Assembly: GCF_042655435.1 (NCBI RefSeq)
Contig: NZ_JBHSMG010000001.1
Coordinates: 1,178,001 to 1,242,000, forward strand
DNA from: Lysinimonas soli
GTDB lineage: Bacteria > Actinomycetota > Actinomycetes > Actinomycetales > Microbacteriaceae
Reading direction: 5' to 3'
DNA: 64,000 nt
The notes under the pieces were generated by a model. That model was not told the origin of the DNA, did no database searches, and was given only the letters and a program-made list of their open reading frames with translations. This document shows, one piece after another, positions 20,261 through 29,146 of the stretch (its first letter is position 1; the number at the start of each line of letters is the position of its first letter). A program made the position numbers and the translations under genes.

Positions 20261-20998
20261 TCACGACGAGGTGCCGTCGTCCTCGACCCGCTCCGGAGCG
20301 GTCCAGGCGGTGCGCATGACGAGCCAGGTGAGCCACAGGATCACGGCGTAGAGCGGCACCCCGGTCAGCAGCCGTGCCGTCGCAAGGGCCGAGGTATCGC
20401 CGACGGCCCAGAGCGGCAACTCCACTCCGAGCCGGATGACCGCGAGAGCCACCCAGAACCAGGTCGCGATGACCGCGACCTTGAACTGCGCGCGGTCGGC
20501 GCGCCATTCCGGGTCGCTCAGCAGAAGCGACGCGAGCACTCCGATAAGTGGTCGTCGCACGAGGAGGCTGACGACGGTCAGCAGCAGGATGGCCCCGTTG
20601 ATGAAGAAGCCCGGAACGAAGTTGTCCTCAGGCCGCCCGGTCAGCAAGGCGATCACCGCCGAGATCACGATGCCGAGCGCCCCGGCGATCGCCGACGTGA
20701 TCGGCTCGCGCCGCACCAGCCGGATGACGATGAAGACGAGCGCGATGACGACCGGCGCGGCGACCGACAGCCAGAGGTTGCGAGTGATCGTGTACGTCAC
20801 GAGGAAGAGCAGTCCCGGCAGGATCGACTCGACGATGCCACGCACTCCACCCATGGCGAGAAGGAGGGTCGCCGCCGAGGGTGCCTGGTCGGGTGCGACG
20901 CGGCCGAGGCCCGAGCGACGCACGGCGCGCGCCATCGCCTCGCGCAGATCCGGATCGCCGGAGCCGGCGGGCGGATCCTCGTGGGGCTCGCGCGCCAT
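20261..20998 (-). CDS. DUF3159 membrane protein
   Basis: Conserved actinobacterial integral membrane protein of unknown function. It has a charged cytoplasmic N-terminus (MAREPHEDPPAG), then about six hydrophobic segments, starting GIVESILPGLLFLVTYTITRN, matching the DUF3159 pattern. No enzymatic motif is visible. It is 245 residues. Its ATG shares a base with the stop of the DUF3710 gene, so it is the last gene of a dut-DUF3710-DUF3159 transcript. Confidence 0.85.
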   Translation of the reverse strand: MAREPHEDPPAGSGDPDLREAMARAVRRSGLGRVAPDQAPSAATLLLAMGGVRGIVESILPGLLFLVTYTITRNLWLSVAAPVVIALVFIVIRLVRREPITSAIAGALGIVISAVIALLTGRPEDNFVPGFFINGAILLLTVVSLLVRRPLIGVLASLLLSDPEWRADRAQFKVAVIATWFWVALAVIRLGVELPLWAVGDTSALATARLLTGVPLYAVILWLTWLVMRTAWTAPERVEDDGTSS

Positions 20999-21618
20999 CA
21001 GACGCTCTGCGGAGCGCCGCCGGCCATCGACGGCGGCACCTGAAGCGGGATCAGATCGCGGGGCGGCATCGGCGTGTTGCCGCGCACGACCACGATGCTG
21101 CGGAAGAGCTCCTCGACCTTGGCCGCGGCCTCGGGATCGGCGAGCGCCTGCCCGCTGATCACGCCGCGGAGGAACCAGCGCGGCCCATCCACTCCGATGA
21201 ACCGGGCGATCCGCGTGCCCGCCGGCTCCGATCCGGGCGGAGCGGGGATCTCGGCGCGGATCTCGGGTCCGAACTGTCCGTCGCTCGTGCTGGTCGTGCC
21301 GCCCTGGCGTGCGATCTGCTCCACGATCTGGCCGCGGATCTCATGCCACAGCCCGCTGTTGCGCGGCGCCGCGAAGGGCTGGACCTGCAGTGTCGATCCC
21401 GCGTAGTCGAGGGCGACCGCGACGACCCGCTTGCTGCCCTCCTCGACCTCGAGTCGCAGCGCGAGATCGGGGCGGGGAAGCACCTTGACCCCGCCGAGGT
21501 CGACGTACGGACGGACGTGATTCGCCTCGGACTCGTCGAACGGCCCGTTGATCTCGCGATCGGCGGGAGCCGACTTCGGCTGCTCGTCCTGGGCGGAATC
21601 TGCGAGGTGATCGCTCAC
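20998..21618 (-). CDS. DUF3710 domain-containing protein
   Basis: Conserved soluble actinobacterial protein of unknown function, 206 residues. It matches DUF3710 with YVDLGGVKVLPRPDLALRLEV, AAPRNSGLWHEIRGQI, and RFIGVDGPRWFLRGVISG. The N-terminus is charged and probably disordered. It overlaps dut by 4 bp and the DUF3159 gene by 1 bp, so all three are co-translated. The neighbouring dUTPase suggests a link to nucleotide metabolism but gives no direct evidence. Confidence 0.87.
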   Translation of the reverse strand: MSDHLADSAQDEQPKSAPADREINGPFDESEANHVRPYVDLGGVKVLPRPDLALRLEVEEGSKRVVAVALDYAGSTLQVQPFAAPRNSGLWHEIRGQIVEQIARQGGTTSTSDGQFGPEIRAEIPAPPGSEPAGTRIARFIGVDGPRWFLRGVISGQALADPEAAAKVEELFRSIVVVRGNTPMPPRDLIPLQVPPSMAGGAPQSV

Positions 21619-22106
21619 GCGTGTGCTCCTGACATGGGGGTGGCGCCGGCCGTGCCGGCGGCCGCATCGCCGGATCCGTAGCCGGTCGAGCCGAAACCTC
21701 CGTGGCCGCGCTCCGTGCCGGGCAGGCGCTCGACGGGGATGAAGCGGGCCCGGGTCACCGGCATCAGCACGAGCTGCGCGATCCGGTCGCCGGCGCGCAC
21801 GGTGTACGGCTCGCGGGCATCCGTGTTGAGCAGGATCACGCGGATCTCGCCGCGGTACCCCGCGTCGATCGTGCCGGGCGTGTTGACGATCGTGATCCCG
21901 TGCTTCGCGGCGAGGCCGCTCCGGGGAACGACGAACGCGACGAAGCCGTCGGGCAGCGCGATCGAGACCCCGGTGCCCACGGTCATGCGCTCTCCCGGGC
22001 CGAGGGTCACATCATCCGTCGACAGCAGATCGGCACCGGCATCGCCGGCATGGGCGTACTGCGGCGGCTCTGCGCCGTACAGCAGCACCTCGACGGACTC
22101 GGTCAC
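21615..22106 (-). CDS. dut: dUTP diphosphatase
   Basis: Hydrolyses dUTP to dUMP and pyrophosphate, keeping uracil out of DNA. The trimeric dUTPase motifs are present: DAGADLLS, PRSGLAAKHG, and NTPGTIDAGYRGEI, plus the C-terminal RGHGGFGSTG arm. At 163 residues it is of normal length. Start is GTG, with a -10 hexamer 6 nt before it. It overlaps the DUF3710 gene. Confidence 0.94.
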   Translation of the reverse strand: MTESVEVLLYGAEPPQYAHAGDAGADLLSTDDVTLGPGERMTVGTGVSIALPDGFVAFVVPRSGLAAKHGITIVNTPGTIDAGYRGEIRVILLNTDAREPYTVRAGDRIAQLVLMPVTRARFIPVERLPGTERGHGGFGSTGYGSGDAAAGTAGATPMSGAHA

Positions 22107-22112
22107 GCAACG

Positions 22113-22118
22113 AGGCTA
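22113..22118 (-). promoter_or_regulatory. -10 hexamer TAGCCT, leaderless start of dut
   Basis: TAGCCT on the minus strand ends 6 nt before the GTG of dut at 22106. There is no ribosome-binding site, so the transcript probably starts at the G of GTG and serves the three-gene dut unit. Confidence 0.5.
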
Positions 22119-22138
22119 GCCCATGGTCGAATAGGAGA

Positions 22139-22597
22139 ATGCCGATCTATCGGGAGCGCCTCTGGCCCGCTCCGTGGGTGTTCCTCGCCACCGCACTCGT
22201 GATCCCGGCGAGCCTTCTCGTCTTCCTCCCGATCTCGACCACGGTCGGGATCATCTGCGCGATCGCCCTGTACAGCGCGATCCTCGCGGCGCTGCTGCTG
22301 ACCACCCCGGTGGTCGAGGTGACCGACGTGCTGTTCGCCGCCGGGCGCGCTCGGCTGCCGCTCGCCGTCGTGACCGTGGCGGAACCGTTCGATGGTGAGG
22401 CGGCGACGGCGCAGCGCGGCACTCAGCTGGATGCCCGCGCCTGGATGCTGCTCCGCGGCTGGATCCCCGGGGTCGTCCGCGTGCAGCTCGACGACCCCAG
22501 CGACCCGACCCCGTACTGGCTCGTGTCGACGCGACGGCCGAAGAAGCTCGCGGCCGTGCTCAACGCGAGCGCCGCGTCGCCGAAGTCGGCGAACTAG
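22139..22597 (+). CDS. DUF3093 membrane protein
   Basis: Conserved actinobacterial protein of unknown function, 152 residues. The N-terminal YRERLWPAPWVFLATALVIPASLL is followed by a second hydrophobic segment, then a soluble part with DPTPYWLVSTRRPKKLAAVL, all typical of DUF3093. AGGAG directly before the ATG is closer than usual for a ribosome-binding site. It diverges from dut and converges on the DUF4193 gene with a 10-bp gap. Confidence 0.85.
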   Translation: MPIYRERLWPAPWVFLATALVIPASLLVFLPISTTVGIICAIALYSAILAALLLTTPVVEVTDVLFAAGRARLPLAVVTVAEPFDGEAATAQRGTQLDARAWMLLRGWIPGVVRVQLDDPSDPTPYWLVSTRRPKKLAAVLNASAASPKSAN

Positions 22598-22607
22598 CGG
22601 CGGGCGA

Positions 22608-22898
22608 TCAGGCCGCGCACTCCTGGCAGATCGGGCCGAGCTTCGTGTCGTGGTCGAACTGCGATTGCAGCTTGACCAGGAAGCAGTTCACGCAGGTGAA
22701 CTCGTCGGCCTGCGGCGGAAGCACCACGACATCGAGGTCGAGGTCGGAGAGATCCTGCCCCGCGAGCTCGAAGCCCGGGTTGTCGGCGTCATCCACATCG
22801 ACGACTCCCGACATCTTGTCGGGAACACGCTCCTGAAGGGCCTGGATCGAGTCAGTGTCCTCGTCCGTCTTCCTCGGTGCGTCGTAGTCGGTTGCCAT
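22608..22898 (-). CDS. DUF4193 zinc-ribbon protein
   Basis: Small conserved actinobacterial protein (96 residues) of unknown function. The C-terminal two CxxC pairs (C69/C72 in FTCVNC and C91/C94 in ICQEC) would bind one zinc ion. The N-terminal half is acidic. The ATG giving MATDYDAPRK is used because DUF4193 proteins begin this way; a longer frame begins at 22988. It diverges from sepH, a pairing conserved in actinobacteria. Confidence 0.88.
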   Translation of the reverse strand: MATDYDAPRKTDEDTDSIQALQERVPDKMSGVVDVDDADNPGFELAGQDLSDLDLDVVVLPPQADEFTCVNCFLVKLQSQFDHDTKLGPICQECAA

Positions 22899-23097
22899 GC
22901 CCATCCATCTCTTGAAGGTGCCGTAATGACTCAATCGGCGGCGACAGTCTGCAACATCGAACCTGGATAAGCAAACCGTTGAGGACATCTCCTCGCCGCG
23001 CCCACATCAACTGACGGCACGCCCGCGTTATTCCCAGGATTTCGGCCGGGAGCGTGTCATCCTGTGCAGGAATCGTGACGGCTGGAGGTCGTTCGGC

Positions 23098-24153
23098 ATG
23101 GAAGAGCTGAAAGTCATCGGAGTGGAGAACGGGGCCCTCCTCGTCGCCTCCGACGAGGGGACGCGGTTCCGGCTTGCCATTGACGAGGTGCTGCAGTCGA
23201 GGCTGCGGCAGACCTCGCCCGAACCGGGGATGGCGCGCAAGCTCGCGCCACGGGACGTACAGGCGCACATCCGCTCGGGAATGTCCGCAGAGGACGTCGC
23301 CGCCGTGACCGGCGCGCCGCTGGAGTACATCCAGCGTTTCGAGGGCCCCGTGCTCGCCGAGCGCGAGTACGTGATCGAGTCGGCCCTGAACGTCACGGTG
23401 CACACCGCCGTCGAGACGGACCCGCTGGCCGAGGGCGCGACCTTCGGCGCGGTCATCCGCAGCCGGCTGGCCGAGATGGGCGCCATCAGCGAGCGCTGGG
23501 CCAGCTGGAAGGAACAGGGTGGCGGCTGGATCGTCAAGCTGACCTTCGTGGCCGAGCAGATCGAACGCGACGCCCGCTGGTCGTTCGAGCCCAAGAAGAG
23601 CGCTCTGTCGCCCCTGAACCCCGAAGCGGTATCTCTGTCGCAGCAGGGTGAGCTGCCCGCGAGCCTGCTCCCCCGGCTGCGCGCCGTGCCCCTCGACGAG
23701 GGCGGGGACTCCGGACGATTCGACAGCGGCGCCTTCCAGGTGGCCGAGAACGAAACCGGTCAGGCGCCGGGGCTCGAGGCCGTCTCGATGGTGGCCATCA
23801 CCGAGTTCGAGACCGGCATCATCGCGAGCGGCGCGGTCCAGAAGGATGCCGCCCCCGCCTCGACGAACCAGACGGCCGACCTGCTCGAGGCGCTTCGGCG
23901 CCGGCGCGGCGAACGCGATCCGATGGACCTCGAGCACGAGGAGTCCATGGCCGCCCACCCGTCGACCGGTACGGTGCGGCTCATCGACATCCCGCTCGAC
24001 ACGGCCACCGACAATCCGGTGGTGTCGAAGGGCACCCCCTCGGCCGGGGCGACGCGCGACACCGCTCCCCTGGGCAAGACTCGCCGGGGGCGGACCGCCA
24101 TGCCGAGCTGGGACGAGATCGTCTTCGGGGCGCGCACGGACGACGACCTGTAG
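23098..24153 (+). CDS. sepH: Septation protein SepH
   Basis: Actinobacterial FtsZ-binding protein that promotes Z-ring assembly, studied in Streptomyces and Mycobacterium. The 351-residue protein has the DUF3071 domain with its start MEELKVIGVENGALLVASDE, the helix-turn-helix-like stretch IRSGMSAEDVAAVTGAPLEYIQRFEGPV, and a variable acidic, Ser/Thr-rich C-terminal half ending in KTRRGRTAMPSWDEIVFG. The family's core domain is followed by a disordered tail, as expected. GGAGG stands 8 nt before the ATG. Confidence 0.87.
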   Translation: MEELKVIGVENGALLVASDEGTRFRLAIDEVLQSRLRQTSPEPGMARKLAPRDVQAHIRSGMSAEDVAAVTGAPLEYIQRFEGPVLAEREYVIESALNVTVHTAVETDPLAEGATFGAVIRSRLAEMGAISERWASWKEQGGGWIVKLTFVAEQIERDARWSFEPKKSALSPLNPEAVSLSQQGELPASLLPRLRAVPLDEGGDSGRFDSGAFQVAENETGQAPGLEAVSMVAITEFETGIIASGAVQKDAAPASTNQTADLLEALRRRRGERDPMDLEHEESMAAHPSTGTVRLIDIPLDTATDNPVVSKGTPSAGATRDTAPLGKTRRGRTAMPSWDEIVFGARTDDDL

Positions 24154-24163
24154 CCGCGACGGA

Positions 24164-25270
24164 TCAGGCGAAGGCGCCGAACCGGAGCAGCGGGATCGCG
24201 GTCTCGTCGGGTGACAGCGAGCCGTGCTGGCCGATCATCGCGCGGCCGCGGTCGTCGGGGTCCACGTAGTACGCCACGCGCTTGCGTGCCGCGATCAGCA
24301 CCTCGCCGATCCGCGGGAGCACCTCGGACGCGACCTCGCCGAACCAGCCCGCCGCGACCGCCTCGCCCCGAGTGGCGACCCAGGCCCGCGGCCCCTCGAC
24401 GGCCCGCCAGCGCTCGGCGTGCTGCTCGGCCGACTCGCCGGGTTCGAGGTGAAGCTGCAGACAGCGCGGCTCCCCCGCGACGTGGCGCACCCCGTCCAAC
24501 AGCTCCGGCGCCACGAGACGCTGCGCCGCGTGCGGCACGTCGATCACGCCGTGGTCCGCGGTGACCAGCAGGCCGTGCGCGGGGCCGAGACCCGGCACGA
24601 AGCGGCCGACCGCCGCATCCAGCTCCTCGAGGGCGGCCAACCAGTTCGGCGACTCGAGGCCGTGTGCGTGGCTGGCGGAGTCGAGTTCGGGCACATAGAC
24701 GTAGATGAGGGCCGGAGGGCCGGAGAAGGCCTCGTGGGCCCGGGCGAGGCGCTCTGGGATCGAACCCGCCGAGTGGTACTCGGCCCCGCGGAGCACCGCC
24801 CGCGTGAAACCCGATTCACGGTAGCGCGCGGGGCCGATCGCGAGCGAGGCGACGCCCGCGGCCTGCGCCCTCTCGAAGATCGTCGGACAGCGTTGCCAGT
24901 CGGGCGTCATCGACTCGTCCCAGCCGGTCAGCTGGTTGACGACCCGGTCGTTCGCCGCGTCGAGCACCGTGTAGCCGACGAGCCCGTGCTCGCCGGGCGG
25001 CCGCCCCGTCGTGAGGGTGGCCAGGGCCGCTGCCGTCGTCGTGGGAAAGACCGACGAGATCGTCGGGTCGACGCCGAGCCGGGAGGCGAAGGTACGGGCA
25101 TGGCCGGCGCGGGGTGTCAACGCGGTCATGCCGAGCCCGTCGGCGAGCAGCACGACCGCGTGGGTCACGGGCGCCAGGCCCAGCGCTCCCCGGCGTCCGA
25201 GCACTGCATCGAGGCAATTCGGGAGCACGTCGGCAAGGCTGAAGCGGTGCGATTTCGCCGCCGGTAACAT
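24164..25270 (-). CDS. Alkaline phosphatase-superfamily hydrolase (nucleotide pyrophosphatase type)
   Basis: Metal-dependent phosphoesterase. Features are the metal-binding VLLADGLGMTAL, the nucleophile threonine in SSVFPTTTAAALATLTTG, and the downstream metal ligands VTADHGVID. It is 368 residues from the ATG beginning MLPAAKSHRF. A much longer open frame continues upstream antisense to parC, but family homology begins here and a TAAGAT hexamer sits 7 nt before the ATG. Its substrate is not clear from sequence. The gene starts 12 bp from the parC start on the opposite strand. Confidence 0.83.
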   Translation of the reverse strand: MLPAAKSHRFSLADVLPNCLDAVLGRRGALGLAPVTHAVVLLADGLGMTALTPRAGHARTFASRLGVDPTISSVFPTTTAAALATLTTGRPPGEHGLVGYTVLDAANDRVVNQLTGWDESMTPDWQRCPTIFERAQAAGVASLAIGPARYRESGFTRAVLRGAEYHSAGSIPERLARAHEAFSGPPALIYVYVPELDSASHAHGLESPNWLAALEELDAAVGRFVPGLGPAHGLLVTADHGVIDVPHAAQRLVAPELLDGVRHVAGEPRCLQLHLEPGESAEQHAERWRAVEGPRAWVATRGEAVAAGWFGEVASEVLPRIGEVLIAARKRVAYYVDPDDRGRAMIGQHGSLSPDETAIPLLRFGAFA

Positions 25271-25283
25271 GGGCTCGATCTTA
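25265..25283. promoter_or_regulatory. Overlapping divergent promoters for phosphatase gene and parC
   Basis: On the minus strand TAAGAT (25283-25278) lies 7 nt before the phosphatase ATG. On the plus strand TAACAT (25265-25270) lies 12 nt before the parC ATG. Each -10 element overlaps the start codon of the opposite gene, so the two promoters would compete for the same DNA. Confidence 0.45.
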
Positions 25284-27766
25284 TGACTCCGCCCGAATCC
25301 CCCTCCGCGCCCTCCAGTCCCGTTTCCGCGTCCGGGGAGCGCATCGAAGACATCGATGTCTCCGCCGAGATGCAGGGGTCGTACCTCGAGTACGCGTACT
25401 CCGTCATCTACTCCCGCGCCCTGCCGGACGCGCGCGACGGGCTCAAGCCGGTGCAGCGCCGCATCCTGTTCCAGATGAGCGAGATGGGCCTGCGCCCGGA
25501 TCGCGGCCACATCAAGAGCGCCCGCGTCGTCGGCGACGTCATGGGCCGACTGCATCCGCACGGCGACACCGCGATCTACGACGCCCTGGTGCGGCTGGCT
25601 CAAGACTTCACGATGCGCGTCCCCCTCGTCGACGGTCACGGCAACTTCGGCTCGCTCGACGACGGCCCCGCCGCCTCCCGCTACACCGAGGCGCGGCTGC
25701 AGGCGGCCGCGCTCGCGATGACCGACGACCTCGACGAGGATGTCGTCGACTTCGTGCCCAACTACGACAATCAGCTCACCCAGCCCGAGGTGCTGCCGGC
25801 CGCCTTCCCCAACCTGCTCGTCAACGGCTCCAGCGGTATCGCCGTGGGGATGGCGACCAACATGGCGCCGCACAACCTCATCGAGGTCGTCTCGGCCGCG
25901 CGTCATCTGCTCGACAACCCCGAGGCCACCCTCGAGGAGCTGATGGCGTTCGTGCCGGGGCCCGACCTGCCGACCGGGGGCACGATCGTGGGCCTCGACG
26001 GCATCAAGGACGCCTACGCGACCGGGCGCGGATCGTTCAAGACCCGGGCCAAGGTCACGGTCGAGCAGCTCTCGGCCCGGCGCACCGGCCTGGTGGTCAC
26101 GGAGCTGCCGTACCTCGTCGGGCCCGAGAAGGTCATCGAGAAGATCAAAGACGGCGTGAACGCCAAGAAGATCACCGGCATCGCGGATGTCATCGATCTG
26201 ACCGATCGCAAGAACGGCCTGCGCCTCGTCATCGGCATCAAGACCGGCTTCAGCCCCGAGGGCGTGCTCGAACAGCTCTACCGGCTGACCCCGCTCGAGG
26301 ACGGCTTCTCGATCAACAACGTCGCCCTCGTGAAGGGGAAGCCGCAGACGCTCGGCCTGCGCGAGATGCTGCGGGTCTACCTCGATCACCGCATCTCGGT
26401 GATCACACGGCGTTCGCGCTTCCGTCTCGCTCGACGTCAGGAGCGCCTGCACCTAGTCGACGGCCTGCTCGTCGCGATCCTCGACATCGACGAGGTCATC
26501 CAGGTCGTCCGTTCGAGCGACGACACGGCGCAGGCGCGGGCCCGGCTCATGGAGGTGTTCGACCTCAGCACCCTGCAGGCCGACTACATCCTCGAGCTGC
26601 AGCTGCGCCGGCTCACCCGGTTCAGCCGAATCGAGCTCGAAGCCGAGCGAGACAAGCTCCGGGCCGAGATCGCCGAGCTCGAAGCGCTCCTCGCCGATCC
26701 CGCGGCACTGCGCGCCCTGGTCGCTCAGGAGCTCGACGAGGTCGCCGACAAGTTCGGTACCCCGCGCCGCACCCTCCTCACCGAGGCACGCGGCGGGGTC
26801 GCCGTGACTCCCGCCCAGCGCAAGGCGGCCGCCGCCGGCGGCCCCGCCCTCGAGATCGCCGACCTGCCGACCCTGGTGGTGCTCTCGACGACCGGACGCG
26901 CGGTGCGTGTCGATCTGCCCGACGGGGCCGAGCCGCCCGTGCCGGGGACCCGGCGGAGCAAGCACGACGCCATCCTCTCGACCGTTGCCACGACCACGCG
27001 GGGCGAACTCGGCGCGATCACCTCGCGCGGACGCCTGGTGCGCTTCACGCCCGTCGATCTGCCCTCGGTTCCCGCGAACTCGGTGCAGCTGGCTGCTGGC
27101 GCTCGCATCAGCGACTATCTGGGCATCGCCGACAAGAAGGAGCGGGTACTCGGGCTGGTGGCGCTCGACTCCGAGTTCCCGATCGCGCTCGGGACGGCTC
27201 AGGGCGTGGTCAAGCGAGTCGCCCCCGGCGGGTACCCGGGTCGCCCCGACTTCGACGTCATCGCGCTGAAGTCGGGCGACGAGGTGGTCGGCGTGGCTCA
27301 AGGTCCGGATACCGAAGAACTCGTCTTCGTCGGCTCCGACGCGCAGCTGCTCCACTTCGGAGCCGCCCAGGTTCGCCCGCAGGGAGTCGCGGCGGGGGGC
27401 ATGGCGGGAATCAACCTCGCCCCCGGAGCGACCGCCCTCTACTTCGGCTCGGTCGACCCGGGAGCGTCGAACTCGGTCGTCACGATCTCGACACCGACCG
27501 ACACCCTGCCGGGCTCCGACCCGGGCCGCGGCAAGGTCTCGGCGCTGAGCGAGTTCCCGGGCAAGGGCCGTGCGACCGGCGGCGTCCGGGCGCACAGCTT
27601 CCTCAAGGGCGAGAGCGCGCTCGCCCTGGCCTGGGTGGGACCGGCTCCCGCCCTCGCCGTCGGATCGGACGGCGCGACGCGCTCCCTCCCGGAGTCAGGG
27701 GCCAAGCGGGATGCCTCGGGAACCCCACTCGACGGTGTCGTCGGGAGTGTCGGCCGCTCCCTCTAA
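25283..27766 (+). CDS. parC: DNA topoisomerase IV subunit A
   Basis: Breaks and rejoins DNA in decatenation, working with ParE. The 827-residue protein has the DNA-breaking tyrosine at residue 134 in AASRYTEARLQ, plus the quinolone-pocket region MGRLHPHGDTAIYDALVRLAQ and the long coiled-coil. The beta-pinwheel C-terminal domain has no GyrA box (QRRGGKG type), which supports ParC over GyrA. parE is about 5 kb away on the other strand, separated by two unrelated genes. No Shine-Dalgarno sequence is evident. Confidence 0.88.
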   Translation: MTPPESPSAPSSPVSASGERIEDIDVSAEMQGSYLEYAYSVIYSRALPDARDGLKPVQRRILFQMSEMGLRPDRGHIKSARVVGDVMGRLHPHGDTAIYDALVRLAQDFTMRVPLVDGHGNFGSLDDGPAASRYTEARLQAAALAMTDDLDEDVVDFVPNYDNQLTQPEVLPAAFPNLLVNGSSGIAVGMATNMAPHNLIEVVSAARHLLDNPEATLEELMAFVPGPDLPTGGTIVGLDGIKDAYATGRGSFKTRAKVTVEQLSARRTGLVVTELPYLVGPEKVIEKIKDGVNAKKITGIADVIDLTDRKNGLRLVIGIKTGFSPEGVLEQLYRLTPLEDGFSINNVALVKGKPQTLGLREMLRVYLDHRISVITRRSRFRLARRQERLHLVDGLLVAILDIDEVIQVVRSSDDTAQARARLMEVFDLSTLQADYILELQLRRLTRFSRIELEAERDKLRAEIAELEALLADPAALRALVAQELDEVADKFGTPRRTLLTEARGGVAVTPAQRKAAAAGGPALEIADLPTLVVLSTTGRAVRVDLPDGAEPPVPGTRRSKHDAILSTVATTTRGELGAITSRGRLVRFTPVDLPSVPANSVQLAAGARISDYLGIADKKERVLGLVALDSEFPIALGTAQGVVKRVAPGGYPGRPDFDVIALKSGDEVVGVAQGPDTEELVFVGSDAQLLHFGAAQVRPQGVAAGGMAGINLAPGATALYFGSVDPGASNSVVTISTPTDTLPGSDPGRGKVSALSEFPGKGRATGGVRAHSFLKGESALALAWVGPAPALAVGSDGATRSLPESGAKRDASGTPLDGVVGSVGRSL

Positions 27767-27769
27767 CCT
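27764..27769 (+). promoter_or_regulatory. -10 hexamer TAACCT overlapping the parC stop, leaderless start of the FAD oxidoreductase
   Basis: TAACCT begins with the TAA stop codon of parC and ends 7 nt before the ATG at 27777. No Shine-Dalgarno sequence is present. Confidence 0.45.
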
Positions 27770-27776
27770 GCTTGGC

Positions 27777-29108
27777 ATGGACCTCACTGCCCTGCGGAGC
27801 GACGTCTCCGGCACCGTTCTGACCTCCGATGACGAAACCTTCGTCGCATCCCTGCTCGGTCTACCGGGCGGCTCTCCGGCCGCCGTCGTGAACGCGCGGT
27901 CCGAGGCCGATGTCGCGGCCGCGGTGCGGTTCGCCGCGGACGAGGGCCTCGGGGTCGCGGTCCGCAGCGGCGGGCACAGCGGAGGGGTGTTCTCCCCCGG
28001 GCCCGATCGCCTGCTGGTGGACCTGCGCGAGCTGAACTCGGTGACCGTCCATGACGACGGAACCGTCGATGTCGGGCCCGGCGCGGTGTGGGGGGATGTC
28101 GCCGCGCAGCTTCAGAAGCACGGCCTGGCGATCTCCTCGGGTGACCACGCGGCGGTCGGCGTCGGCGGACTCACGCTCGGCGGTGGCATCGGGTGGCTGG
28201 TGCGGCGCGATGGGCTCGCGCTCGACAGCCTGATCGGCGCGCGGGTCGTGCTGGCATCCGGCGACGTCGTCTCGGCCTCGGCCGACGAGGAGCCCGAGTT
28301 GTTCTGGGCGCTGACCGGTGGCGGCGGCAACTTCGGAGTCGTGACCTCGTTCCGGTTCCGAGCTCACGCGCTGGGCGCCGTCCTCGGCGTCACGCTTCAG
28401 CTCGATCCGGCCCACCTCGCCGAGACGCTGCGCGGCTGGCGCGAGGCGATGCGCGAGGCGCCCGACGAGCTCAGCGCCACCTTCGCCGTGATCCCGAACG
28501 GGCCGCCCGGGCCGGAGTTCGCCCTCCTGCGCCAGATCGTCGCCTGCTGGGCCGGCGACGATTCCGACGTCGCCCGCGATGCCATCGCGCCTCTGCTGGC
28601 CCTGCCCGGTGTGATCGAGTCCGAGGTGCGGCGCACCGACTACCGTGCCCTGCTCGCCGAGCTTCCCGAGGGAAATGGGGGCCCGATCCCCGCCATCGCC
28701 GCGCGCACCGCTCTGTTCCCTGATTTCGGCGATGCGGGCATCGACGCCATGCTCGACGTGCACAGCCGACTCGGGTTGTCGGTCTTCACGATCCGCTATC
28801 TCGGCGGGGCATTCGGCCGGGTGGATCCCACGGCCACCGCATTCGCCCATCGCGATGCCGAGGTCGTCGCGAGCATCGTCGAGTTCCTGCCGCCGGGAAC
28901 CCCCGCGTCCGCCGCGGGGGTCACCGCGGCGTGGACCGCGGTCGCCCCGTTCTCGATGGGGGTCTACGGCAACTTCACCACCGAGACGGGGCCGGAGGTG
29001 ATCGCCGCCATGTACCCGGCGCCGACTCTCGAGCGGCTGCGCTCGGCCAAGACCCGGTACGACCCGCGCAACCAGTTCTCCAACAATCTCAACGTCGCTC
29101 CGCGCTGA
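27777..29108 (+). CDS. FAD-binding oxidoreductase (PCMH/BBE family)
   Basis: Flavoenzyme of the vanillyl-alcohol-oxidase/berberine-bridge type. H67 in AVRSGGHSGG is the usual site of FAD attachment. The cysteine that forms a second FAD bond in many relatives is replaced in GDHAAVGVGG, so one covalent bond at most is expected. The C-terminal BBE segment YDPRNQFSNNLNV is present. It is 443 residues. The substrate is unknown. The ATG is chosen by homology and the adjacent -10 hexamer; the open frame extends upstream over parC. Confidence 0.85.
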   Translation: MDLTALRSDVSGTVLTSDDETFVASLLGLPGGSPAAVVNARSEADVAAAVRFAADEGLGVAVRSGGHSGGVFSPGPDRLLVDLRELNSVTVHDDGTVDVGPGAVWGDVAAQLQKHGLAISSGDHAAVGVGGLTLGGGIGWLVRRDGLALDSLIGARVVLASGDVVSASADEEPELFWALTGGGGNFGVVTSFRFRAHALGAVLGVTLQLDPAHLAETLRGWREAMREAPDELSATFAVIPNGPPGPEFALLRQIVACWAGDDSDVARDAIAPLLALPGVIESEVRRTDYRALLAELPEGNGGPIPAIAARTALFPDFGDAGIDAMLDVHSRLGLSVFTIRYLGGAFGRVDPTATAFAHRDAEVVASIVEFLPPGTPASAAGVTAAWTAVAPFSMGVYGNFTTETGPEVIAAMYPAPTLERLRSAKTRYDPRNQFSNNLNVAPR

Positions 29109-29109
29109 T

Positions 29110-29126
29110 CGCGGGCCGCGCCCGCG
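29110..29126. terminator. Hairpin between converging FAD oxidoreductase and esterase genes
   Basis: CGCGGGC, loop CGC, then GCCCGCG: a 7-bp perfect GC stem in the 38-bp gap between two converging genes. It could serve both transcripts; no T-run follows. Confidence 0.45.
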
Positions 29127-29146
29127 GTTCGCCCCGCACCCGTCGT

